This document shows, one piece after another, positions 56,201 through 60,000 of a stretch of DNA of 64,000 bases. The position numbers were made by a program, and so were the translations under genes. Origin of the DNA: Serilophus lunatus (lineage: Eukaryota > Chordata > Aves > Passeriformes > Eurylaimidae); contig VXBA01000323.1 in assembly GCA_013399895.1 (NCBI GenBank), positions 186,001-250,000 on the forward strand. Reading direction: 5' to 3'. The first letter of the stretch is position 1; every line of letters starts with the position of its first letter. The notes beneath the pieces were generated by a model, which saw nothing but the letters and a program-made list of their open reading frames with translations, had not been told where the DNA came from and searched no databases.

Positions 56201-57007
56201 TTCAATTTTCCATGACGCCACAGTAAGAATCTCTGGCTAAAGTAAGAGCTGGAGAGTACCAAAATCTCAACTGCTCACAGAAAGCCGCTGAAAGTTACAG
56301 AAGGTAAAGCTTACCAGTTGAATTGAGGGACAACTGGAAGGGTTTCAAATGGAACAAATGTATTACATTATCATGATTTTAAGAATGATTCACACCTGCA
56401 TATGTACAATGAAGAATATTATTTCTATGGGGTTTTGTCAGTATGAGCTCTAGGAGAGAATGGCAATGTTATGGTGGGGATAGTATGATGAATCTAAGTG
56501 CTCAACAAATGAAGCTATTTCTAGTACTTTGAGGTATTGCTTTAGATTACAAAGAATGCAGTCTTTCCTTAGACCCTTTACTCCAAGATTGCCCCAAATG
56601 AAAATTGCTTTCTTACCTTCTGTGGAAAAGCACATTATTACTCAGAGATTGTACTATACTATATACTACAATAAACATTGGAGAAGTCATTTTATTTCTA
56701 TTCATGTTAGAGGCAATTTGTCAATTAGTTTACGTAGAAAAAACAAGATACCTCCATTTAACCTTTGCTGCTCGAAAAGGAAAAGTATGCAGGGTGTATA
56801 GGAAGAAAATCTTGGAAAAGATAAACGAACACATAGAATAGCTTCAGCTGATTTATGTAAGCGAATGAAAGAATATAGTACTACCTTTGATGAGACTATT
56901 CGGTTATCTGGAAATCTCTGTGGAATGTACGCTTCAGCGCCTGGAGGTGGCTCACGATGCCCAACATAAATAGTCCGACTGTCCACCCAGTTCTCTTCTC
57001 CAGCACA
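2112..57007 (-). CDS. ATP11A: ATP11A gene span (exons 2 to 29/30), P4-ATPase phospholipid flippase
   Basis: Spliced gene whose product moves phosphatidylserine and phosphatidylethanolamine from the outer to the inner plasma-membrane leaflet, as known for ATP11A with its partner CDC50A/TMEM30A. Twenty-seven exons (2-28) join in phase to 1096 codons without a stop. Motifs seen, numbered with an assumed 13-residue exon 1: DGES with E186 in the actuator domain, PVSMY in TM4, DKTGT with D414, SSPDE and KGAD in the nucleotide-binding domain, TGDKMET, GDGAND, and ten hydrophobic segments. The exon 2 peptide (VGHREPPPGAEAY), the exon 17 peptide (IFPRVKEGKIDQ) and the conserved last exon match ATP11A better than ATP11B or ATP11C. 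Exon 1, the start codon and the promoter are outside the window. Repeats inside the introns do not touch coding sequence. The 3' end is alternatively spliced or ambiguous. Confidence 0.96.
2217..4829 (-). other. ATP11A: Intron between exons 29 and 30
   Basis: Non-coding. It contains the TG/TA-rich simple repeat at 3501-3623; nothing else recognised. The short open frames around 2614-2960 overlap on both strands and match no family. Confidence 0.6.
3501..3623. repeat. Degenerate TG/TA/CATA simple-sequence tract
   Basis: Alternating purine-pyrimidine DNA: a short TG run, TA run, repeated ACATATATGTA-like words, ending in three TATC/ATCT units. An imperfect microsatellite inside an intron. Confidence 0.85.
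4830..4918 (-). CDS. ATP11A: ATP11A exon 29, conserved short tail (residues 1110-1134)
   Basis: 89 bases with acceptor AAATCAG and donor AAAAG|GTGACT. In phase with exon 28 it encodes 25 residues, SKHQCLSVEQSTIFMLSQTS then SSLSF, and a TAA at 4841-4843. The tail is nearly identical to the human one I recall (CLSVEQSTIFMLSQTSSSL). The stop is 11 bases before the donor, so the exon can be spliced onward without triggering decay of the message, or may serve as a cassette. This tail gives the 1134-residue form. Confidence 0.88.
4919..6367 (-). other. ATP11A: Intron 28
   Basis: 1449 bases, AT-rich. No repeat family, exon or RNA gene recognised. Confidence 0.8.
6368..6533 (-). CDS. ATP11A: ATP11A exon 28 (residues 1054-1109, TM10)
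   Basis: 166 bases: 1 base and 55 codons, ending on a codon boundary at PTATERIQ. It encodes PFLNYQRMYYVFMQMLSSGP, TM10 (AWLGIILLITVSLLPDVLKK) and the start of the cytosolic tail. The phase-0 end lets it join several alternative tail exons in frame. Confidence 0.97.
6534..8283 (-). other. ATP11A: Intron 27
   Basis: 1750 bases. It holds overlapping short open frames on both strands near 6.96-7.46 kb with no recognisable similarity. Nothing else seen. Confidence 0.8.
8284..8387 (-). CDS. ATP11A: ATP11A exon 27 (residues 1020-1054, TM9)
   Basis: 104 bases: 34 codons plus 2 bases. It encodes LALDTHYWTWINHFVIWGSL, then VFYIIFSLLWGGII, covering TM9. The final tryptophan codon is split TG|G with exon 28. 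The acceptor follows ten T residues. Confidence 0.96.
8681..8746 (-). CDS. ATP11A: ATP11A exon 26 (residues 998-1019, TM8)
   Basis: 66 bases, 22 codons, phase 0. It encodes MFGNWTFGTLVFTVLVFTVT and then LK. This small exon contains almost exactly TM8; FGNWTFGTLVFTV is nearly invariant in ATP11 proteins. Acceptor TTTTTTACAG, donor AAG|GTAAAG. Confidence 0.96.
9530..10955 (+). mobile_element. Old CR1-like LINE relic, sense on plus strand
   Basis: Diverged reverse-transcriptase-region CR1 sequence. Remnants in order include a DFSKAFDT-like stretch near 9958-9985, a segment resembling the CR1 stretch before the 3' end near 10520-10560 (GTTTTGGGCCCCTCAG), a GGTTGCCCAGG-like stretch near 10825, and the 3' region to about 10955. 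Many frameshifts and stops; inactive. Edges are approximate. The 204-residue open frame on the minus strand at 9437-10051 is mostly antisense to it. Confidence 0.65.
14296..14325. repeat. Perfect 12-bp inverted repeat next to the exon 25 donor
   Basis: Left arm ATTACCATTGAT (14296-14307), loop TGACTG, right arm ATCAATGGTAAT (14314-14325). In the transcript the hairpin covers intron bases 17-46 after the exon 25 donor and directly follows an alternative GTGAGT donor. Confidence 0.9.
14342..14477 (-). CDS. ATP11A: ATP11A exon 25 (residues 952-997, TM7)
   Basis: 136 bases: 1 base and 45 codons, ending in phase 0 at NTVVTSNGQ. TM7 is FIYWTFLGVFDAVVFFFGAY. The donor CAG|GTTAGT is followed 9 bases later by a second in-frame donor GAT|GTGAGT and then by a perfect hairpin; use of the second would add Val-Ser-Asp in the outer loop. 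Confidence 0.95.
14478..16173 (-). other. ATP11A: Intron 24
   Basis: 1696 bases. No repeat or additional exon recognised. Confidence 0.8.
16174..16301 (-). CDS. ATP11A: ATP11A exon 24 (residues 910-952, TM6)
   Basis: 128 bases: 42 codons plus 2 bases. It encodes TLYDTAYLTLYNISFTSLPI, then LLYSLMEQHVSADTLKREPS and LY. This is TM6 and the cytosolic loop before TM7. Acceptor CTACAG, donor ACAG|GTAAAA. Confidence 0.96.
16302..18098 (-). other. ATP11A: Intron 23
   Basis: 1797 bases. It contains a CR1 3' end (17331-17600) in the same orientation as the gene; otherwise nothing recognised. Confidence 0.85.
17331..17600 (-). mobile_element. CR1 LINE 3' fragment, minus orientation
   Basis: Reverse complement of the CR1 3' end: GTTGGAAAAGACCGCAGAGA and ATCATCAAGTCCAAC at the low side, then a CTCCACCACCTCCTTGGGAA stretch and TTTCTCCTAATATCCAATCT. 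This layout is characteristic of avian CR1. 5'-truncated and non-coding. Confidence 0.88.
18099..18158 (-). CDS. ATP11A: ATP11A exon 23 (residues 890-909, TM5)
   Basis: 60 bases, 20 codons, phase 0 at both ends. It encodes NVCFIFPQFLYQFFCGFSQ plus Q, the TM5 core and the following outer loop. Too short to stand out as an open frame; placed by phase and by identity to the ATP11 family. Donor CAACAG|GTTAGT. Confidence 0.95.
18159..19176 (-). other. ATP11A: Intron 22
   Basis: 1018 bases. It contains an imperfect local duplication at 18238-18329; otherwise nothing recognised. Confidence 0.8.
18238..18329. repeat. Imperfect tandem duplication, about 37-43 bp units
   Basis: Two units, 18238-18274 and 18287-18329, both starting ATAGTTTTATA and ending ACTAGTAATAG, with the second longer by an inserted AT-rich segment. 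A local AT-rich duplication. Confidence 0.8.
19177..19322 (-). CDS. ATP11A: ATP11A exon 22 (residues 841-889, entry to TM5)
   Basis: 146 bases: 2 bases and 48 codons. It encodes IIGKEGRQAARNSDYAIPKF, then VHGHFYYVRISELVQYFFYK. GKEGRQAARNSD is the conserved end of the P domain and the last part begins TM5. The acceptor follows a run of T. Confidence 0.97.
19557..19659 (-). CDS. ATP11A: ATP11A exon 21 (residues 807-841, GDGAND hinge)
   Basis: 103 bases: 34 codons plus 1 base. It encodes IVKLIKLSKEHPITLAIGDG and then ANDVSMILEAHVGI. GDGAND (824-829) coordinates magnesium in the P-domain active site and is intact. Donor ATAG|GTAAGC. Confidence 0.97.
19660..20845 (-). other. ATP11A: Intron 20
   Basis: 1186 bases. 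Open frames on the plus strand here (for example 20581-20988) are antisense shadows running into exon 20. Nothing else recognised. Confidence 0.8.
20846..21020 (-). CDS. ATP11A: ATP11A exon 20 (residues 748-806)
   Basis: 175 bases: 1 base and 58 codons, ending in phase 0. It encodes YGLIIDGAALSLIMKPRQDG, then FLEICRNCSAVLCCRMAPLQ and KAQ. CCRMAPLQKA is a P4-ATPase signature of the P domain. Donor ACAG|GTTTGT. Confidence 0.97.
21021..23507 (-). other. ATP11A: Intron 19
   Basis: 2487 bases, AT-rich, with a short C run near 23222-23230. No repeat family or extra exon recognised. Confidence 0.8.
23508..23759 (-). CDS. ATP11A: ATP11A exon 19 (residues 664-748, TGDKMET motif)
   Basis: 252 bases, the longest coding exon: 1 base, 83 codons, 2 bases. 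It encodes LQEKAADTIEALQKAGIKVW, then VLTGDKMETAAATCYACKLF, the conserved P-domain motif, and a more variable C-terminal part ending TRDTFS. Donor TCAGG|GTAAGG. Confidence 0.97.
23760..24238 (-). other. ATP11A: Intron 18
   Basis: 479 bases. Nothing recognised beyond its splice sites. Confidence 0.85.
24239..24420 (-). CDS. ATP11A: ATP11A exon 18 (residues 604-664)
   Basis: 182 bases: 60 codons plus 2 bases. It begins EGLRTLCVAYKKLTAEEY, contains the helix NAKLALQDREKKLAEVYEKI, and ends LLGATAVED, entering the phosphorylation domain. Acceptor CTTTAG, donor GATCG|GTTAGT. Confidence 0.97.
24421..26121 (-). other. ATP11A: Intron 17
   Basis: 1701 bases. The 100-residue open frame on the minus strand at 24944-25246 matches no family. 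No repeat recognised. Confidence 0.8.
26122..26225 (-). CDS. ATP11A: ATP11A exon 17 (residues 569-603, KGAD motif)
   Basis: 104 bases: 2 bases and 34 codons, ending in phase 0 at VERNAV. It encodes FLFCKGADSSIFPRV with the nucleotide-binding motif KGAD (576-579). VKEGKIDQIQARVERNAV is close to ATP11A and differs clearly from ATP11C as I recall it. Confidence 0.97.
26472..26545 (-). CDS. ATP11A: ATP11A exon 16 (residues 544-569)
   Basis: 74 bases: 1 base, 24 codons, 1 base. It encodes FELLEVLSFDSVRRRMSVIV and then KSST. The FDSVRRRMSV motif is the usual P4-ATPase N-domain sequence near bound ATP. Donor ACAG|GTAGGG. Confidence 0.96.
26546..27582 (-). other. ATP11A: Intron 15
   Basis: 1037 bases. 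It contains the direct repeat at 26796-26872; otherwise nothing recognised. Confidence 0.8.
26796..26872. repeat. Exact 24-bp direct repeat, 53-bp period
   Basis: The same 24 bases (starting AGTCAATATAA, ending TAGCACTAT) occur at 26796-26819 and 26849-26872. The intervening sequence reuses parts of the same words, suggesting replication slippage. Confidence 0.92.
27583..27654 (-). CDS. ATP11A: ATP11A exon 15 (residues 520-544)
   Basis: 72 bases: 1 base, 23 codons, 2 bases. It encodes LGYTYLRLKDNFMEILNREN and then NIE, in the N domain. The phases match exons 14 and 16. Donor AAAA|GTAAGT. Confidence 0.95.
27948..28111 (-). CDS. ATP11A: ATP11A exon 14 (residues 466-520, nucleotide-binding domain)
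   Basis: 164 bases: 54 codons plus 2 bases. It encodes EREELFFRALCLCHTVQVKD, a variable stretch with DDDVVDGLKK, then ISSSPDEVALVEG. SSPDE (507-511) is a conserved nucleotide-binding (N) domain motif. DVVD followed by G (487-490) resembles a caspase site. Acceptor TTTTTTAG, donor AGAG|GTATGC. Confidence 0.96.
28112..29519 (-). other. ATP11A: Intron 13
   Basis: 1408 bases. It contains a 15-base A run on the plus strand (29485-29499), which is a U tract 20 bases downstream of the exon 13 donor in the transcript. No repeat family recognised; 28200-28400 is somewhat richer in GC. Confidence 0.8.
29520..29693 (-). CDS. ATP11A: ATP11A exon 13 (residues 408-465, DKTGT phosphorylation site)
   Basis: 174 bases, 58 codons, phase 0. 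It begins IEYVFTDKTGTLTEN; D414 is the aspartate phosphorylated in each P-type ATPase cycle. It ends in a Ser/Gly-rich stretch (MIDSSPGGSGK) in the loop entering the nucleotide-binding domain. GIDMID followed by S (454-457) fits a DxxD caspase-type site. Donor AAAG|GTATGA. Confidence 0.97.
29694..32060 (-). other. ATP11A: Intron 12
   Basis: 2367 bases, a third of which is a CR1 insertion (30765-31560). The rest is unremarkable. Confidence 0.85.
30765..31560 (-). mobile_element. CR1 LINE fragment, minus orientation
   Basis: About 800 bases of reverse-complemented CR1: GTCCTGTCACTAGGCACCAC and TGAGAAAATCCTGGCTCC, then CAGTCCCAGCTCTCTCAACC, TGTACTGGGGATTCCAGAAC and TGGACACAGCACTCCAGGTG, and further 5' a stretch with CAGCCATTCAGTCAGTTATC. 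Several deletions and stops; inactive. The plus-strand open frame at 30963-31244 is its antisense shadow. Confidence 0.9.
32061..32258 (-). CDS. ATP11A: ATP11A exon 12 (residues 342-407, TM4 with PVSMY)
   Basis: 198 bases, 66 codons, phase 0 at both ends. It encodes TM4 with the P4-ATPase PVSMY motif (residues 361-365), where the proline unwinds the helix in the lipid path, then MQKFLGSYF and VNTSDLNEELGQ leading to the phosphorylation site. Donor CAG|GTAAGT. Confidence 0.97.
32259..33473 (-). other. ATP11A: Intron 11
   Basis: 1215 bases. A short tandem pair of ATACTAAACTAGAC units lies at 33234-33263. Nothing else recognised. Confidence 0.8.
33474..33624 (-). CDS. ATP11A: ATP11A exon 11 (residues 291-341, TM3)
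   Basis: 151 bases: 1 base and 50 codons, ending in phase 0 at RKRNL. It contains TM3 (FLIVYLCILISKALINTVL) and the outer-loop motif DEPWYNQKTEPERKRNL, typical of ATP11 proteins. Donor TTG|GTATGG. Confidence 0.96.
33625..34868 (-). other. ATP11A: Intron 10
   Basis: 1244 bases, AT-rich. Nothing recognised. Confidence 0.8.
34869..34950 (-). CDS. ATP11A: ATP11A exon 10 (residues 264-291)
   Basis: 82 bases: 2 bases, 26 codons, 2 bases. It encodes VAIYTGMETKMALNYQ and then SQKRSAVE, the A-domain linker entering TM3. Donor AAAA|GTAAAA, acceptor AATTTCAG. Confidence 0.96.
34951..35337 (-). other. ATP11A: Intron 9
   Basis: 387 bases. Nothing recognised. Confidence 0.85.
35338..35402 (-). CDS. ATP11A: ATP11A exon 9 (residues 242-264)
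   Basis: 65 bases: 1 base, 21 codons, 1 base. It encodes PLGSENLLLRGATLKNTEKI, a strongly conserved strand of the A domain. Donor TTTG|GTAAAT, acceptor TTGCAG. Confidence 0.96.
35403..36902 (-). other. ATP11A: Intron 8
   Basis: 1500 bases. Short open frames on both strands match no family. No repeat recognised. Confidence 0.8.
36903..36953 (-). CDS. ATP11A: ATP11A exon 8 (residues 225-242)
   Basis: 51 bases, the smallest exon that is certain: 1 base, 16 codons, 2 bases. It encodes FVGRINVYHDRNEPTA, with an arginine split across the next junction. It is too short to be found by open reading frame alone; it was placed by phase and by similarity to ATP11A. Confidence 0.95.
36954..39537 (-). 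other. ATP11A: Intron 7
   Basis: 2584 bases. It contains an LTR-like insertion at 37393-37908 and, near 37063-37105, a short repeat of ACAAGAACAC-type words. The rest is unassigned. Confidence 0.8.
37393..37908 (-). mobile_element. Solo LTR of an avian endogenous retrovirus, minus orientation
   Basis: About 516 bases resembling an LTR family I recall from bird genomes, read on the minus strand: it opens with TGTACTGCATCTGGCTGGAA, continues through TAAAACAGTGTTAATAGC and GGGATATTCTGTGCCGTATA, and ends with AGTGTCAGCCCACC. No internal retroviral genes flank it, so it is a solo LTR or a fragment. No clear target-site duplication was found and the edges are approximate. The family name is not certain. 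Confidence 0.65.
39538..39641 (-). CDS. ATP11A: ATP11A exon 7 (residues 191-225, actuator domain)
   Basis: 104 bases: 34 codons plus 2 bases, the last codon (K225) being completed by exon 8. It begins TYYAVQDTKAFHNEQEID and contains IECEQPQPDLYK, conserved in ATP11 proteins. Donor TAA|GTAAGA. Confidence 0.96.
39642..40151 (-). other. ATP11A: Intron 6
   Basis: 510 bases. Nothing recognised. Confidence 0.85.
40152..40280 (-). CDS. ATP11A: ATP11A exon 6 (residues 148-190, DGES motif)
   Basis: 129 bases, 43 codons, phase 0. It encodes VGDIVMVKEDETFPCDLIFL and then SLDGESSQK. DGES with E186 is the dephosphorylation motif of the A domain; this glutamate is required for transport in the family. 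It reads VTTTSLDGES, where I recall VTTASLDGES in human, a conservative change. Confidence 0.97.
41505..41775 (+). mobile_element. CR1 LINE 3' fragment, plus orientation
   Basis: CR1 3' region in sense: CAGTGGCAGGAACAGAGGCA, then TGTGGACATGGTCCTGAGCA, AGGTGGCCCTGCTTGAGCTG, GATCAGATGACCTCCAGAGA and the terminal CAACCATTCTCTGATTCTGT. 5'-truncated. Confidence 0.9.
42545..42697 (+). mobile_element. CR1 LINE 3' terminal fragment, plus orientation
   Basis: Only the last 150 bases of a CR1 remain: GAGAGTGTTCAAGATCAGTT, TGGATGAGGCTCTGAACAAC, GGAACTAGATGACCTTTAAG, then CCAACCCAAACCATTCTATG, the classic CR1 3' end. Confidence 0.93.
43008..43115 (-). CDS. ATP11A: ATP11A exon 5 (residues 112-147, actuator domain)
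   Basis: 108 bases, 36 codons, phase 0. It begins GYEDWLRHKADNAINQYPVH and ends LVRKQSRKLR, the start of the cytosolic actuator (A) domain. Acceptor CTAG|GGT, donor AGA|GTAAGT. Confidence 0.96.
43116..44591 (-). other. ATP11A: Intron 4
   Basis: 1476 bases. An LTR fragment at 44341-44555 sits 36 bases inside the exon 4 donor. The rest is unassigned. Confidence 0.8.
44341..44555 (+). mobile_element. Partial LTR of the same kind, plus orientation
   Basis: It begins near TTGGGTCTGCCTGGGATGGA and continues through TGCTGCTGTGTTTTGTACTT, CTACTGCTGAACAGTGCCTT, GGGGGTGGGCAAGAAGCTGA and GAGGGGACTTTGCTGGATGC. The order matches the first part of the LTR at 37.4-37.9 kb, in opposite orientation, and the 3' part is absent. 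Older and more diverged. Confidence 0.6.
44592..44672 (-). CDS. ATP11A: ATP11A exon 4 (residues 85-111, TM1-TM2)
   Basis: 81 bases, 27 codons, donor CAG|GTGAGT. It encodes the end of TM1, the IDTPTSPVTSGLP loop that forms the outer substrate gate in P4-ATPases, and TM2 (LLFVITVTAIKQ). An LTR fragment lies just inside the following intron. Confidence 0.97.
44673..45806 (-). other. ATP11A: Intron 3
   Basis: 1134 bases, AT-rich. No repeat or extra exon recognised. Confidence 0.8.
45807..45896 (-). CDS. ATP11A: ATP11A exon 3 (residues 55-84, TM1)
   Basis: 90 bases, 30 codons, phase 0 at both ends, donor CAG|GTAAGC. It encodes YTFWNFVPKNLFEQFRRVAN, typical of P4-ATPases, followed by the start of TM1. 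The last codon is Q84, a residue known in human ATP11A to restrict substrate choice. Confidence 0.97.
45897..56884 (-). other. ATP11A: Intron 2
   Basis: 10,988 bases, the longest intron fully inside the window. It contains an 18-base A run (45957-45974), a CR1 3' fragment (49520-49855) and a slightly GC-richer non-coding stretch around 51.0-51.7 kb. The remaining sequence is AT-rich with only short, unmatched open frames. It is repeat-poor for its length. Confidence 0.8.
49520..49855 (-). mobile_element. CR1 LINE 3' fragment, minus orientation
   Basis: Reverse complement of the CR1 3' end: GGAAAGGGACCTTCACGATC, ATCTAGTTCCAACCCCCTTG, CCATGGGCAGGGACACCTTT, then TTTCTTTCTAATATCCAAAT and a degraded upstream part. 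5'-truncated. Confidence 0.93.
56885..57007 (-). CDS. ATP11A: ATP11A exon 2 (residues 14-54)
   Basis: 123 bases, phase 0 at both ends, 41 codons beginning CAGEENWVDSR and ending DNRIVSSK. The acceptor follows a C-rich tract ending TGTAG and the donor is AAG|GTAGTA. It encodes the cytosolic N-terminal region before TM1. RTIYVGHREPPPGAEAYIPQ is the stretch that identifies ATP11A within the family. Confidence 0.97.
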
Positions 57008-60000
57008 CTACAGGGGGAAAAAGAGTTATCCTGTCAGCTCATTCAGTATCTCTGCAGTAAGATGAGTCACACGCCGAATTAACTAATCATGTGCCTCATC
57101 ATTAATACCATTATACCAGTGCTGTGGTATAGTCCAGAACACATTGCTAATACTCAGACAAGATCAGGCATCAGCCACTTAAAATCATCATATGGTCAAA
57201 TAGATATTTAAATATTTAAATACGTCAATTTTCAACTCAGAACCTCTACTTTACATTGTAATGATGCATTTATAAATGTTTTTGCTAAGCATGTTAGAGG
57301 GAAGCTTCTTTTCTGGACCTTCAACAGCTACATTTATTTATTATGTTGAATGTCCTGAATTCAGTATGTTAAATGTCCTGAAAGTAGTCCTGCTTGCTTG
57401 TCTGTCCCTATGGGTGAACTGTTAATGCTGCTACTGAGCAAACCAATCCCAGACAAATAGGGTGAGTTTGGTAGTTAATGCAGCCAAAGCACCACTCCCC
57501 AAAGCAGCTAGATGTAGCTGTGCAGTTCTTGACAATAAAATAAGAGTTTCATCATATAGACATGGTACCTTCTTTTCTATCTAGTCTTGCTGTCAATAGT
57601 TATGGCTCCATTTACTTCACTAGCACACACTTGGCTGATAAGTCTAAAATGAAATGTAGTTCTTAAACATCCATCCTAATATCTTATCAACTAATTTATG
57701 TATGTTTTTTCCACTGCCTTAAGTGCAACACAGGCGAAGTTCAAACTTTCAACAAAATTTTTTGTTCAAACACATGTAAAAACCCTTGCAATACTCAGCA
57801 AATGTGGAGCAGTTAAGCTAATAAAACAATTATCTATATGATGCACGTGATTTTTCTGAGGGTAGGGGAACATCCAAAATATAAAAAGAAAACCTATTGG
57901 ACTCAGACTATTAACCACAGAATAGCTGAGCAGTCATCAAGTAAAATGTAAAGTGAAGTAGGAGGCTTAAAGGAAAGCAACTTGTGCCATGCCAGACAGT
58001 TATACTTGAAGTAGATATGAAAGACACTAAATTATTACCAATTCTTGCACATGACAGAAAAATGAAGGTATTACATTCAGAAGACACCAAAGGCCAACAT
58101 TACAAGCCATAAAACTAAACTCAAAACTAAGTCCAAAGTTTTCCTTGACAATTTTAATATGCTATTCAATTTTCAGTAAACTGAGAGTCACTTAACACAT
58201 TATATAAAGATAAGCTGCTCATAAAGTAAGTAAAAATGACAGCCATTCATAAGATACACAAATGGCCTAGTTGGACCTCTTGCTAAACTAACTGTCCCTG
58301 ACTCCGTGGGAGTGCACATACAACTTCTCACATGCCAGATGCAGCATGGACTCGAAATGAGGACACGGACTAGTTTAAAATTCACACTGATTTTTCCAGC
58401 GAGACAACTCTTCCCATATCATGGACTGGGCTTGTCACAATTCAAAGTTGCGCCACTTCTGAGGACCAGATAGGATTCTTTGAGCAAGCCGAAATAATTT
58501 GGTAGTAAAGCAGTGAAAATGTTTCTATATTCCACCTTCCTTCTATGAAAAGAAGAAAAATATATAATCTTTAACCATTTTAATGGTGTATACTATTTTT
58601 TTATCTTGTCTGCACACTAAATGTAAAATGCACACAAGTTATCTATTGACACTTGCAATACTTATAGAAATGCAAGGGAACATGAGATATTCCTATATAA
58701 TACATTAAATTGTACAACATTTTTAAATTTTTCATTAGGATGGACATTCCAGACATAAAAGCAACATGAAGATTGCTCCTGATAAGTGAAGTGCCTGAGT
58801 TCAGAGATGATTACATAAAGAACTAATGGGAACTCCACACATAAAATGCTGAACATCAAAAGAAATCCCTGGACTATTCCTTCCTTCTACACAGGCCCAG
58901 CCTGACAATTTCTCTCTTATATTTAGTATGAACCAGTTCAAGACAGCTCAACAAAGCTGTGAGTTTCAAAAAAAGCATTTTTTAAAGTATCACTGTATAA
59001 ATTGATTCTTTATCATGACTCATTTAAAACAGGCCTCTGAAATTATAGATGAAGAACAAAAGACAGAGCTTTCGACAACACTCTCTTAGCATTACTACCA
59101 GTTTTTACAGCCCCTGGAGTATTGTATCAACACTAAGTAAACCAACAATGTCACATTATAGAATTTGTATCTCTAAAAAAAAAAAAAAAGAAACAAAACC
59201 AAACACAAAACTCTACAAAACTTAATTTAAGCATGGATATAAACTCAAGACAACCTCTCCTATTAGTTTAATTGGATCTGGTTTTATCATGAATGGATAA
59301 AATAAACCGCAAATGTACAAAATAGGTCTAACTTAACTATCTGCTAGTGCAGAATACTTTTTAATTTTTGATATGTTAATGGAAAACAGCACTTTACCCA
59401 TCTAATTCAACAACTTCAAGTCTTCAAGTCCAAGTGTAAAAATTCAGCAAGGAAGAGTAAGGCTCTGTTCTGCAGTTTTGTACAAGCTCAATGAACAAAG
59501 TAGCATGCATTATACAATATGACCATCAGGAAATTCACTTGTGTGAAGGAGAAAAAGATGCTTTCACAAAAAGAGCACTGTAAGTCAGGGCATAGGCCAC
59601 TTAAAAAATCAAAACACACCAATTGAATGCCTGGTAATGCCAATCAAATGACAACTACATTTGATTCAATGGTTCTTTTAATGTTCAGGTATTGTACTTG
59701 AGCGATCACTTACAGAATGACACAGAGCAATTGAAAAAGCAATCTGATACTGCTGCCAGAACAATGAACTATGTTCACCTTTTTTTTAAGTTCTATTACT
59801 TAAGGCCATTAAGGATACATCCAAGAAACCATAAATGAACCTTAGCATTATCTACTTCTATTTATAGTGTAAAGTTCAATGTACCGAGACCAAATTTCAT
59901 TGGCACATCAACAAAAAAATGTTCCCTAGCTTTTACTCTTTCAAGCACCATCAGCAATACTGAAAGCAAAGACCAACAAAAGACTAAGGCATCTTCATGT

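Noticed and set aside
2112..57007. Assignment of the gene to ATP11B or ATP11C
   Set aside because: The exon 2, 14, 17 and 29 peptides match ATP11A. ATP11C has a different N-terminal motif and a different sequence after the KGAD motif, and ATP11B differs throughout the nucleotide-binding domain.
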